Part shown: in pieces, positions 7,944 through 16,443 of the stretch | How positions within the stretch are numbered: position 1 is the stretch's first letter | How the letters are laid out: each line of letters begins with the position of its first letter | Made by a program: the position numbers and the translations under genes | Origin: Bacteroidales bacterium | Lineage (GTDB): Bacteria; Bacteroidota; Bacteroidia; Bacteroidales; Bacteroidaceae | Reading direction: 5' to 3' | Length of the DNA: 39,985 bases | Assembly (NCBI GenBank): GCA_004558865.1 | Contig: SFCY01000007.1 | Coordinates: 1-39,985 of the forward strand | The notes under the pieces: model-generated | Database searches by the model: none | Told to the model about the DNA's origin: nothing | Seen by the model: the letters and a program-made list of their open reading frames with translations, nothing else

Positions 7944-9953
7944 ATGAGTAACAGCCAGTACGATTTACAAAAGGACGAACGGTATCTGCAATTGCTCTCG
8001 CAGTCGTTTCCGACTATTGCCGACGCCAGTACTGAAATCATCAACCTCAGTGCCATCCTCAACCTGCCAAAAGGCACGGAACATTTCTTGGCCGACATCC
8101 ACGGCGAATACGAGGCTTTCCAGCACGTGCTGAAAAACGCCTCGGGCAACATCAAGCGCAAGGTGCACGACCTCTTTGGCGACACTCTCAGGGCCAATGA
8201 GGAGCGCGAGCTCTGCACGCTCATCTACTATCCCGAGCAGAAGCTGGAATTGGTGAAGCAGCAGGAGAGCGACATCAAGGACTGGTACCACATCACCATC
8301 CACCACTTGGTGGACGTGTGCCGCGACGTGTCGAGCAAGTACACCCGCTCGAAGGTGCGCAAGTCGCTCCCCATCGACTTCTCCTACATCATCCAGGAGC
8401 TCCTCCACGAGCATTCGGAAGACAAGGACAAGGCCGACTACGTGAGCGCCATCATCAAGACCATCATATCCACCGGCCGCGCCGACGACTTCATCATCGC
8501 CCTGTGCAGCGTGATTCAGCGGCTCAGCATAGACCAACTCCACATCCTCGGCGACATCTACGACCGCGGGCCGGGCGCCCACATCGTGATGGACACGCTC
8601 AAGAGCTACCACACTTGGGACATCACCTGGGGCAACCACGACATCCTCTGGATGGGAGCGGCCGCCGGCAACGACGCCTGCATGTGCAATGTGATTCGCA
8701 TAGCCCTGCGCTATGCCAACATGGAGACGCTGGAGGACGGCTACGGCATCAACTTCATCCAGCTGGCAACCTTCGCCATGGACACCTACGGCGACGACCC
8801 CTGCGTGGAGTTCATGCCCAAGATAACCAAGGAAGACCCCCTCGACGAGAAGAACAAACTGCTCTTGGCCCGTATGCACAAGGCCATCAGCGTGATACAG
8901 TGGAAGCTTGAAGCCGCCATGATAACCCGACACCCGGGATGGCACATGGACAACCGCAAGCTGCTCGACGCCATCGACTTCCAGAGGGGAACGGTGAAAG
9001 TGGACGAGGTGGAGTACAAACTCACATCCTGCCACTTCCCCACCATCGACCCGAAGAATCCCAACGAGCTCACGCCCGAGGAGAAGAGCCTGGTGGAACG
9101 GCTGCACCACAGCTTCGCCATGAGCGAGAAGTTCCACGAGCACATACAGCTGATGCTGCGCCACGGGTGCATGTACCGCGTGGTGAACCAAAACCTGCTC
9201 TACCACGCCTCCATCCCCCTCAATGCCGACGGGTCGCTGCGCACGGTGGAAATCTATCCCGGCATGGCCTACAAAGGCCAGGAACTGCTATATAATATAG
9301 GTATGATGGTGCGCACGGCTTTCCAGACAAGCAGCGAGGAGAACGACAAGTTCCACCAATACGCCATCGACTATTTCCTCTACCTTTGGTGCGGACCCGA
9401 CAGCCCACTGTTCGACAAGGCCAAGATGGCTACCTTCGAGCGCTACTTCCTCAAGGAAAAGGAGACCCACAAGGAGAAGAAGGGCTACTACTTCTCGCTG
9501 CGCGAGAAAGAAGAGACCGCCGAGAAGATTATGGACGAGTTTGGAGTGACGGGACCCAACCGCCACATCATCAACGGCCACGTCCCCGTGCATGTGGTGA
9601 GCGGCGAGAATCCCATCAAGGCCAATGGAAAACTGATGGTGATCGACGGAGGATTCTCGCAGGCCTACCACAAGGAGACGGGCATTGCGGGCTACACGCT
9701 GGTCTACCACTCGCGGGGCTTCCAGCTGGTGCAGCACGAGCCTTTCACCTCGGCCGAGGATGCCATCAACAGGGGAACGGACATCAAGAGCACGACGCAG
9801 ATTGTGGAAATGAACCAGCACAGGCTGCGCGTGGCCGACACCGACAAGGGCAAGGAACTGAAAATGCAGATTGATGCCTTGGAGGAACTCCTCTATGCCT
9901 ACCGCCACGGCTTCATATCGGAAAAGGAACGCAAGAATCCCCCCAAGGTATAA
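7944..9953 (+). CDS. fbp: fructose-1,6-bisphosphatase, class III
   Basis: The protein has 669 residues, the usual length for the class III (Firmicutes/Bacteroidetes) enzyme. It hydrolyses fructose-1,6-bisphosphate to fructose-6-phosphate in gluconeogenesis in the cytoplasm. It has a calcineurin-like metal site: DIHGEYEAF with Asp51 and His53, GDIYDRGP at 203-210, GNHD at 230-233, and a late INGHVPVHV histidine motif. It is the only plus-strand gene in the left 25 kb and stands alone, with a strong terminator 49 nt past the stop. The ATG follows an A-rich stretch. Confidence 0.95.
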   Translation: MSNSQYDLQKDERYLQLLSQSFPTIADASTEIINLSAILNLPKGTEHFLADIHGEYEAFQHVLKNASGNIKRKVHDLFGDTLRANEERELCTLIYYPEQKLELVKQQESDIKDWYHITIHHLVDVCRDVSSKYTRSKVRKSLPIDFSYIIQELLHEHSEDKDKADYVSAIIKTIISTGRADDFIIALCSVIQRLSIDQLHILGDIYDRGPGAHIVMDTLKSYHTWDITWGNHDILWMGAAAGNDACMCNVIRIALRYANMETLEDGYGINFIQLATFAMDTYGDDPCVEFMPKITKEDPLDEKNKLLLARMHKAISVIQWKLEAAMITRHPGWHMDNRKLLDAIDFQRGTVKVDEVEYKLTSCHFPTIDPKNPNELTPEEKSLVERLHHSFAMSEKFHEHIQLMLRHGCMYRVVNQNLLYHASIPLNADGSLRTVEIYPGMAYKGQELLYNIGMMVRTAFQTSSEENDKFHQYAIDYFLYLWCGPDSPLFDKAKMATFERYFLKEKETHKEKKGYYFSLREKEETAEKIMDEFGVTGPNRHIINGHVPVHVVSGENPIKANGKLMVIDGGFSQAYHKETGIAGYTLVYHSRGFQLVQHEPFTSAEDAINRGTDIKSTTQIVEMNQHRLRVADTDKGKELKMQIDALEELLYAYRHGFISEKERKNPPKV

Positions 9954-10001
9954 GCCCCTGAAAACAACGGCAATCATTTAGAGAAGAGAACATGCCTGTC
10001 G

Positions 10002-10050
10002 ACCCGTGGAACGCAAGTGGGCCTCGCCCCCGCGTTCCGCGGGTTTGTTT
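10002..10050 (+). terminator. terminator of fbp
   Basis: A 13-bp stem (10002-10014 with 10032-10044, one G-T wobble) is followed by TTTGTTT. It lies 49 nt past the fbp stop. Confidence 0.8.
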
Positions 10051-10149
10051 GTGGAGCGCCCAATAAGCACAAATCGGCGTGTTCGCACACAATCCGCTTG
10101 ATTTGCGTCAAGAACACACGCATATTCAATGTTTTTTTGATGGAAAATG

Positions 10150-10180
10150 TTGGGGCGAAAGAAAATAGTTGCTACCTTTG
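10150..10180 (+). promoter_or_regulatory. consensus promoter with no gene behind it
   Basis: TTGG at 10150-10153, exactly 19 bp, then TACCTTTG at 10173-10180: a full Bacteroidetes promoter facing right. The next coding region on that side is on the minus strand, ending at 10518. A small hairpin (AGCCC-AACG-GGGCT) follows near 10200. It may drive a small RNA, or be a relic of a lost gene. Confidence 0.6.
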
Positions 10181-10227
10181 CAGTGTCAAAAGAAAAGAAA
10201 GCCCAACGGGGCTAACACAAATTAGAA

Positions 10228-10306
10228 TAGGTTTTTAGTTCAATAGGTTTAAGGTTAATAGATTGTTTTTATATAGGTTTTTAGTTTTTGGTTATTAGGT
10301 TTTAAG
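10228..10306 (+). repeat. T-rich degenerate repeats of TAGGTTTWWAG
   Basis: Four copies of an 11-bp motif (TAGGTTTTTAG and close variants) begin at 10228, 10244, 10274 and 10296 in a T-rich, G-containing tract directly behind the orphan promoter. The spacing is irregular (16, 30 and 22 bp). It contains no frame of note. Confidence 0.5.
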
Positions 10307-10398
10307 ATTTAGATTCATGGAATCTCCCCCTACCCCATGCCGTAACCATTCAACGAATCTCACGCCATAACCCTCGCGTATACCCCCAATCATTATTG

Positions 10399-10451
10399 TT
10401 TCAACGAATAAATAGAATACACATTCGAGCAATTCGGGTAATTCGTTGAAA
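10399..10451. repeat. inverted repeat with 11-bp perfect arms
   Basis: TTTCAACGAAT at 10399-10409 pairs with ATTCGTTGAAA at 10441-10451 around 31 nt that carry further ATTCG motifs. It resembles in design the element at 22909-22964. It lies beyond the 3' end of the acyltransferase and could also help end its transcript. Confidence 0.55.
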
Positions 10452-10517
10452 AACATTGTTGTTTTGACAAAAGCAACATTCGCTGAACAGAGAGCCCATA
10501 CCATGTCTTCAGCTCAT

Positions 10518-11705
10518 TCACTTTGATTTCTTCGTCAAAGTAGTGAGCCAGCGGCGCACGGGAATGTCGTAGAAATGCAGTGCCACCCATGCCAAGGCAA
10601 TGCTGCCAGCCACGGTGAGCGAGGCATAGCCCAGGCTCTGGCCTAAGGTGTAAGTGCCAGTGTGGATAAGGTGGGAATAAAAGAGATAGAACAGCGGATA
10701 GTGTACGATGTAGAGCGGATAAGAGAGGTCGCCCAAGAGACGGAACATAGCGGTCTGGCGCTTGCCGGCTGTCCTATCGGAAGCGCCGAGCCAAAGCAAG
10801 ACAGGGAAAACGATGATGATGCAAACGGCCTCATACACTCCATTCCAGCACACAGGCGACTTGCCGGGAATGTAAGGCACCATAAACAAAGCCGCCATGA
10901 CGACCGTGGCCAACCAAAAGGCGCCCCTCACCCTGACGGGACGGAAGCGGCGGGAAAGGAGCATGCCAAGGGAATAGGGAAAAAGCATCCTCACCAAGCC
11001 TCCCCAAAAGTTTACTCCGTCGAGCGTCCAGCCTACGCCAAACATGCCCGACCCAACAAAGTCGCCGACGGTCATCCATACCAAGGCCACACCCAACAAT
11101 GCGGTGACGGCTGTCAGCATGCGGGTGGAGAGGCGATGGACAAGAAGACCATAGAGGATGTTGCCTATGTACTCAAAGAACAGCGACCATGCCGGGCCAT
11201 TGAGCGGGAACATCTCGCCGTTGCCCCTCACCTCGTAGGGACAACCTGGCCAAGCCGGAATCATGAACATGGCTGCCAAAAGGGCGAGCATGGCCATGGA
11301 CACGGAGACGCGGCTGCCGTCCCAATGCGCGCAACCTTGGAGGAGGAAACACACAAGACCCACCACTGCGCCAAACACCACCATGGGATGGAGGCGGATG
11401 AGGCGACGGCGGAAGAAGTCGCTCAACGTAAAGCCTCGCTGCCAACGGTCGTCGTAGGCATAGCCAATGACAAAACCTGAGAGCAGGAAGAAGAAATCCA
11501 CCGCAAGATAGCCATGATTGAGGTGGGCGATGATGCCGTCGCCAACGCCATTGATGGAGCCGGCAAAGGCATAGCCCTCAAAGATGTGGTGGAAGACGAC
11601 AAGCAGGGCAGCGACGCCGCGCAGCCCGTCGAGCAATTCGTAGTGGGGTTTGGTGTCGGCAAAGCCAAAGGCGGGAATCTTCTCGCATTGTGTGGTATGA
11701 AGCAT
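10518..11705 (-). CDS. acyltransferase family 3 membrane protein
   Basis: The protein has 395 residues with about ten hydrophobic segments. After a short cytoplasmic head it shows the acyltransferase-3 opening YELLDGLRGVAALLVVFHH (the conserved R and HH), then LAVDFFFLLSGFVIGYAYDDR and FFRRRLIRLHPMV. The family transfers acetyl or other acyl groups to cell-surface sugars at the inner membrane, for example OatA and O-antigen acetylases. There is no SGNH domain, so it is the short form. It stands alone with its own promoter, so the acceptor cannot be guessed from neighbours. Confidence 0.88.
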   Translation of the reverse strand: MLHTTQCEKIPAFGFADTKPHYELLDGLRGVAALLVVFHHIFEGYAFAGSINGVGDGIIAHLNHGYLAVDFFFLLSGFVIGYAYDDRWQRGFTLSDFFRRRLIRLHPMVVFGAVVGLVCFLLQGCAHWDGSRVSVSMAMLALLAAMFMIPAWPGCPYEVRGNGEMFPLNGPAWSLFFEYIGNILYGLLVHRLSTRMLTAVTALLGVALVWMTVGDFVGSGMFGVGWTLDGVNFWGGLVRMLFPYSLGMLLSRRFRPVRVRGAFWLATVVMAALFMVPYIPGKSPVCWNGVYEAVCIIIVFPVLLWLGASDRTAGKRQTAMFRLLGDLSYPLYIVHYPLFYLFYSHLIHTGTYTLGQSLGYASLTVAGSIALAWVALHFYDIPVRRWLTTLTKKSK

Positions 11706-11739
11706 GACTGTCTTTATTTACTTAATGACTAATAGAGTG

Positions 11740-11771
11740 CGAAGTTAGGAATATTTCCTTAAACTAACAAA
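11740..11771 (-). promoter_or_regulatory. promoter of the acyltransferase gene
   Basis: The minus strand reads TTTG, exactly 20 bp, then TAACTTCG (one change from TAnnTTTG). The -7 element lies 35 nt before the ATG. Confidence 0.6.
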
Positions 11772-11800
11772 AAAACATTACTTTTTCCCACTTCCCTTGT

Positions 11801-11866
11801 CTGAGTTGCGTGTTGACTGGACTGTTGCTGTGCGTAGGTTGTCCTGCTGCTGTGTGCAGTTGTCAC
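11801..11866 (+). repeat. degenerate 22-bp-period repeat
   Basis: CTGTTGCTGTGCGTAG at 11822 recurs as CTGCTGCTGTGTGCAG at 11844, 22 bp on, with a weaker copy 21 bp upstream. The motif resembles the complement of the 7695-7798 unit (CTGTTGTGTGACGGTTGT). It lies upstream of the acyltransferase promoter. Confidence 0.5.
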
Positions 11867-11903
11867 ACAACTTGGATGAGCGACGGCAAACTACAAAGTA
11901 TGC

Positions 11904-11940
11904 AAAAAAGGGCTGATACCTCGTGAGAAGTGTCAGCCCT
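11904..11940 (-). terminator. distal terminator of the purF-carA-carB operon
   Basis: An 11-bp stem with one mismatch (11909-11919 with 11930-11940) is followed on the minus strand by six T's at 11909-11904. It is the second terminator past carB. Confidence 0.7.
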
Positions 11941-12003
11941 AATCCTGCACAATCAAAAAAGTTATGCGGACAGCAATAATAACCCATAAGTTCAAAGAAC
12001 CAG

Positions 12004-12033
12004 AAAAGGGACGGCTAACTGCGCCGTCCCTTT
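12004..12033 (-). terminator. proximal terminator of the purF-carA-carB operon
   Basis: A perfect 11-bp stem (12005-12015 with 12023-12033) has a 7-nt loop and four T's on the minus strand. It lies 68 nt past the carB stop. Confidence 0.75.
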
Positions 12034-12100
12034 CCTTATTGGTTGTCCAACTTTTCCATTGCGGGCCTTCGGAGGCGCGGGCCTCACGGAGAATCTTCCA

Positions 12101-15100
12101 TCATTTGTATTCGTCCCAACTCTTGATGTCGATGTCGTCGAGCGTCAGCGTGCAGAAAGCATTGATGAAACTGGCGGCAAGACGGCTGTTGGTGATGAGC
12201 GGCACATTGAGGTCGATGGCCGCGCGACGAATCATGTAGCCATTGGTAAGCTCGTGGGGCGTGAGGTCCTTGGGGATGTTGACCACCATGTCGATTTTCT
12301 TGGCGTGCAGAAGCGACAGGGCCTGGGGCTGCCTGTCGCCATCCGATGGCCAGTAGACACACGTGTTGGCGATGCCGTTCTCCGTGAGGAACTTGCTCGT
12401 GCCGGGTGTGGCGAAGAGTTCATAGCCATGATGGATGAGCGTCTTGGCCGGCTCCAGCATCTCCGCTTTCTGCTTGGCCCCACCCGTGGAGAGCAGCACA
12501 GTGTGCTTGGGAATGCTCTGCCCGACGGAGAGCATGCTCTTGAGCAAGGCCTGGTTGGTGTCGTCGCCCAAGCAGCCCACCTCGCCGGTGGAACTCATGT
12601 CCACACCCAACACGGGGTCGGCCTTCTGCAGTCTGTTGAACGAGAACTGGCTGGCCTTGATGCCCACATAGTCGAGGTCGAACAGGTTCTTGCTGGGCTT
12701 CTCCACAGGGACGCCCAGCATCACCTTTGTTGCCAGGTCGATGAGGTTGATTTTCAAGACCTTGCTCACAAACGGGAAGGAGCGACTGGCACGCAGGTTG
12801 CACTCAATGACCAAGATGTCATTCTCGCGCGCCATATACTGGATGTTGAAAGGGCCGGAGATATGGAGTTCCTTGGCTATCTGACGACTGACGCGCTTGA
12901 TGCGGCGCACGGTCTCCACATAGAGCTTCTGTGGCGGGAACTGGATGGTGGCGTCGCCGGAATGCACTCCCGCAAACTCGATATGCTCCGAAATGGCGTA
13001 GGCGAGAATCTCACCGTTGCGGGCCACGGCATCCATCTCTATCTCCTTGGCATTCTCAATGAATTTGGAGACGACCACGGGGTGGTCCTCACTCACATTG
13101 GCGGCCAGCTGGAGGAAGCGGGTGAGCTCGTCCTTGTTGGAGCAGATGTTCATCGCAGCGCCGGAAAGCACGTAGGAGGGACGCACCAAGACGGGGAATC
13201 CCACGCGGTCGACAAACTGGTCGATGTCTTCCATGCTCGTCAGCGCACTCCACTCGGGCTGGTTGATGCCGTTGCGGGCGAGCATCGAAGAGAACTTGGC
13301 CCTGTCCTCGGCGTTGTCGATATCCTTGGCGGAAGTGCCCAGAATAGGAACATTCTGCTCGTCGAGGCGCATGGCGAGGTTGTTGGGTATCTGGCCTCCC
13401 GTGGAGACGATGACACCATGGGGATTCTCCATCTCGATGATGTCCATCACACGCTCAAAGGTAAGCTCATCGAAATAGAGACGGTCGCACATGTCATAGT
13501 CGGTCGACACGGTCTCGGGATTGTAGTTGATCATAATGGAGCGGTAGCCCTGCTTGCGGATGGTGTTGAGGGCCTGGACGCCGCACCAGTCGAACTCCAC
13601 AGAGGAGCCAATGCGGTAGGCCCCCGACCCAAGCACGATGATGCTGCGCTTGTCGTTGAGGAATTCGATGTCGCTCCTCACGCCATTGTAGGTGACATAG
13701 AGATAGTTGGTCTGGGCGGGATATTCGGCAGCCAACGTGTCTATCTGCTTCACCACGGGAAGGATGCCCAGGCTCTTGCGCAGGTTGCGGACCACGAGAA
13801 GGGCCTTGTGCATATTGTGCAGCTCCTGCTCCAAGCCCACGGCGCGCGCTATCTGGAAATCAGTGAAGCCATAGACTTTCGCCGTGCGGAGGAGTTCCTT
13901 GTCGAGGACGTTGATGCTGGTGCACTTCTTCAGCTGCTCGTCGATGTCGATGATGTGCTTGAGCTTGTAGAGGAACCACTTGTCTATCTTGGTGAGCTCG
14001 TGTATCTGGTCGATGGTGTAGCCCCGGTGCATGGCCTTGGAAATCACGAAGACGCGCTTGTCAGTGGGCTCGCGCAGGGCTGCGTCGATGTCGGGAATCA
14101 CGAGTTCCTTGTTCTCCACAAAGCCGTGCATGCCTTGGCCTATCATGCGCATGCCCTTCTGGATGGCCTCCTCAAAGGTGCGGCCAATGGCCATCACCTC
14201 GCCTACCGACTTCATGGAGGAGCCCAACTCCTTGTCCACTCCACGGAACTTGCTCAGGTCCCAACGTGGAATCTTGCACACCACATAGTCGAGCGCTGGC
14301 TCAAAGAATGCAGAAGTGGTCTTGGTGACGGAGTTCTTCAATTCGAAGAGTCCATATCCGATGCCCAACTTGGCGGCGACGAAGGCCAAGGGATAACCCG
14401 TGGCCTTTGAGGCGAGGGCCGAAGAGCGGCTCAGCCTGGCATTGACCTCAATCACGCGGTAGTCCTCGCTCTTCGGGTCGAAAGCATATTGCACATTGCA
14501 TTCGCCTACGATTCCGATATGGCGCACAATCTCGATGGACAGCGCGCGGAGCTTATGATATTCGCTGTTGGTGAGGGTCTGCGAGGGGGCGACGACAATG
14601 CTCTCGCCGGTGTGGATGCCCAAAGGGTCGAAGTTCTCCATGTTGCACACCGTGATGCAGTTGTCATAGCGGTCCCTCACCACCTCATACTCAATCTCCT
14701 TCCAGCCCTTCAGACTCTTCTCCACGAGAACCTGGGGCGAGAAAGAGAAGGCCTTCTCGCAGAGCGTGTTGAGCTCGTCCACATTGTCGGCGAAGCCTGA
14801 ACCCAAGCCGCCGAGGGCGTAGGCGGCACGCACGATGACGGGATAGCCGAGGTCGGAAGCGGCCTTGCGCGCCTGCTCAATGTTCTCGCAGGCCTCACTC
14901 TTGATGGTCTTGACATGAATCTCATCGAGCCGCTCCACGAAAAGCTCGCGGTCCTCGGTGTCCATGATGGCTTGGACGGGCGTGCCGAGCACACGCACGT
15001 TGTATTTCTCAAGCACTCCGCTCTTGTAGAGTTCCACGCCACAGTTGAGCGCGGTCTGCCCTCCAAAGGAAAGGAGGATGCCGTCGGGCTGCTCCTTCTT

Positions 15101-15331
15101 GATGACCCGCTCCACGAAATAAGGTTGTACGGGAAGGAAATATATCTTGTCGGCCACGCCCTCCGAAGTCTGCACGGTGGCAATATTGGGGTTGATGAGA
15201 ACCGTCTGTATGCACTCCTCACGCAAAGCCTTCAGAGCCTGAGAGCCGGAATAGTCGAATTCGCCGGCCTCTCCAATCTTCAAGGCGCCCGAACCCAACA
15301 ACAATACCTTTTTAATATTATGTTCTTTCAT
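12101..15331 (-). CDS. carB: carbamoyl-phosphate synthase large subunit
   Basis: The protein has 1076 residues, full length. It makes carbamoyl phosphate from bicarbonate, ATP and ammonia passed from CarA, for pyrimidines and arginine. Two homologous ATP-grasp halves are visible: the first opens VLLLGSGALKIGEAGEFDYS, the second IIVLGSGAYRIGSSVEFDW. A C-terminal MGS-like allosteric domain ends the protein. The signature stretches (INPNIATVQTS, DYDMCDRLYFDE, GGQIPNNLA) match the eukaryotic CAD type better than the E. coli type (GPIVIGQACEFDYSG). carA ends 32 nt upstream, and two terminators follow. Function is certain; the CAD-like character is from remembered family sequences. Confidence 0.96.
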   Translation of the reverse strand: MKEHNIKKVLLLGSGALKIGEAGEFDYSGSQALKALREECIQTVLINPNIATVQTSEGVADKIYFLPVQPYFVERVIKKEQPDGILLSFGGQTALNCGVELYKSGVLEKYNVRVLGTPVQAIMDTEDRELFVERLDEIHVKTIKSEACENIEQARKAASDLGYPVIVRAAYALGGLGSGFADNVDELNTLCEKAFSFSPQVLVEKSLKGWKEIEYEVVRDRYDNCITVCNMENFDPLGIHTGESIVVAPSQTLTNSEYHKLRALSIEIVRHIGIVGECNVQYAFDPKSEDYRVIEVNARLSRSSALASKATGYPLAFVAAKLGIGYGLFELKNSVTKTTSAFFEPALDYVVCKIPRWDLSKFRGVDKELGSSMKSVGEVMAIGRTFEEAIQKGMRMIGQGMHGFVENKELVIPDIDAALREPTDKRVFVISKAMHRGYTIDQIHELTKIDKWFLYKLKHIIDIDEQLKKCTSINVLDKELLRTAKVYGFTDFQIARAVGLEQELHNMHKALLVVRNLRKSLGILPVVKQIDTLAAEYPAQTNYLYVTYNGVRSDIEFLNDKRSIIVLGSGAYRIGSSVEFDWCGVQALNTIRKQGYRSIMINYNPETVSTDYDMCDRLYFDELTFERVMDIIEMENPHGVIVSTGGQIPNNLAMRLDEQNVPILGTSAKDIDNAEDRAKFSSMLARNGINQPEWSALTSMEDIDQFVDRVGFPVLVRPSYVLSGAAMNICSNKDELTRFLQLAANVSEDHPVVVSKFIENAKEIEMDAVARNGEILAYAISEHIEFAGVHSGDATIQFPPQKLYVETVRRIKRVSRQIAKELHISGPFNIQYMARENDILVIECNLRASRSFPFVSKVLKINLIDLATKVMLGVPVEKPSKNLFDLDYVGIKASQFSFNRLQKADPVLGVDMSSTGEVGCLGDDTNQALLKSMLSVGQSIPKHTVLLSTGGAKQKAEMLEPAKTLIHHGYELFATPGTSKFLTENGIANTCVYWPSDGDRQPQALSLLHAKKIDMVVNIPKDLTPHELTNGYMIRRAAIDLNVPLITNSRLAASFINAFCTLTLDDIDIKSWDEYK

Positions 15332-15363
15332 CTTGGATAGTCGATAAAATTATGTGGGAAACC

Positions 15364-16443
15364 TTATTTGTTGAGCGCCGCCACGAACCTGTCGAACATG
15401 AACATCGTGTCGACGGGGCCGGAGCAGGCCTCGGGATGGAACTGGGAAGTGAACCAGGGGTTCGTCTTGTGGTGGATACCTTCGTTGGAGCCGTCGTTCA
15501 TGTTGACGAACAGTTCCTCCCAGTCGCTGCCCAACGTTTTGGAGTCGACGGCATAGCCATGGTTCTGCGAGGTGATGTAGCACTTGTCTGTACCGACAAG
15601 GCGCACAGGCTGGTTGTGGGAACGGTGGCCATACTTCAGCTTGTAGATGGTGGCGCCCGCCGCCTTGCCCAAGAGTTGGTTGCCCATGCAGATGCCGCAG
15701 ATGGGCTTGCGGCTCATGCTCATCTGCTTGCGGATGATGTCTACGGCGTCGGAACAAGTGTCGGGGTCGCCGGGGCCATTGGCAAGGAAGAGTCCGTCGT
15801 AGTCCATATCCGTATAGTCGTAGTTCCAAGGCACGCGCACCACCTCCACGCCGCGGTTGATGAGGCAGCGGATGATGTTGGCCTTGACACCGCAGTCGAC
15901 GAGAACCACTTTCCGGCCGGCCCCCTCGTTGTAACGGATAATCTCCTTGCAGCTCACCTTGTCCACAAAGTTGACTCCCTCGTAGGCGGCCTCTGGTACA
16001 TTGTCGGGCTCATCGTCGAAGATGATCTTTCCCATCATGACTCCGTGGGAGCGCAACACCTTGGTCAGCTCGCGGGTGTCGATGCCCGTGATGCCGGGCA
16101 CGTGCTCCCGCTTGAGCCAGTCGGCAAGGCTCTCCTTGGCGTTCCAGTGGGAATATTGCTCGCTGTAGTCGGCCACGATGATGGCCGAGGCATAGATTTT
16201 GTCGCTCTCCATGAAGTTGGGCAATCCGTTGGGCGCGAATGTGAAGGGCGGCACTCCGTAGTTGCCCACGAGAGGATAAGTGAGCGTCATAAGCTGTCCC
16301 GCATACGAGGGGTCGGTCAGGCTCTCGGGGTAACCCATCATGGCCGTATTGAAGACAACCTCACCTGCAACAGGCTTGTCGTAGCCAAAGGACTTGCCTT
16401 TGAAGGTCGTACCATCAGATAAGACTAAAGTTACGTTTCTCAT
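15364..16443 (-). CDS. carA: carbamoyl-phosphate synthase small (glutaminase) subunit
   Basis: The protein has 359 residues, normal length. It hydrolyses glutamine and feeds ammonia to CarB. The N-terminal CPSase domain (GEVVFNTAMMGYPESLTDPSY) is followed by a class I glutamine amidotransferase domain with nucleophile Cys252 in PICGICMGNQLLG and partners His336 and Glu338 in FHPEACSGP. Its ATG overlaps the stop of the upstream purF-like gene (ATGA), which points to translational coupling. carB follows 32 nt after the stop. Confidence 0.96.
   Translation of the reverse strand: MRNVTLVLSDGTTFKGKSFGYDKPVAGEVVFNTAMMGYPESLTDPSYAGQLMTLTYPLVGNYGVPPFTFAPNGLPNFMESDKIYASAIIVADYSEQYSHWNAKESLADWLKREHVPGITGIDTRELTKVLRSHGVMMGKIIFDDEPDNVPEAAYEGVNFVDKVSCKEIIRYNEGAGRKVVLVDCGVKANIIRCLINRGVEVVRVPWNYDYTDMDYDGLFLANGPGDPDTCSDAVDIIRKQMSMSRKPICGICMGNQLLGKAAGATIYKLKYGHRSHNQPVRLVGTDKCYITSQNHGYAVDSKTLGSDWEELFVNMNDGSNEGIHHKTNPWFTSQFHPEACSGPVDTMFMFDRFVAALNK

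Noticed and set aside
10017..10238. 73-codon frame after fbp
   Set aside because: It begins inside the fbp terminator and crosses a promoter; no protein features.
12059..14410. 783-codon open frame antisense to carB
   Set aside because: Shadow of carB; no motifs, and the minus strand is a full, known enzyme.
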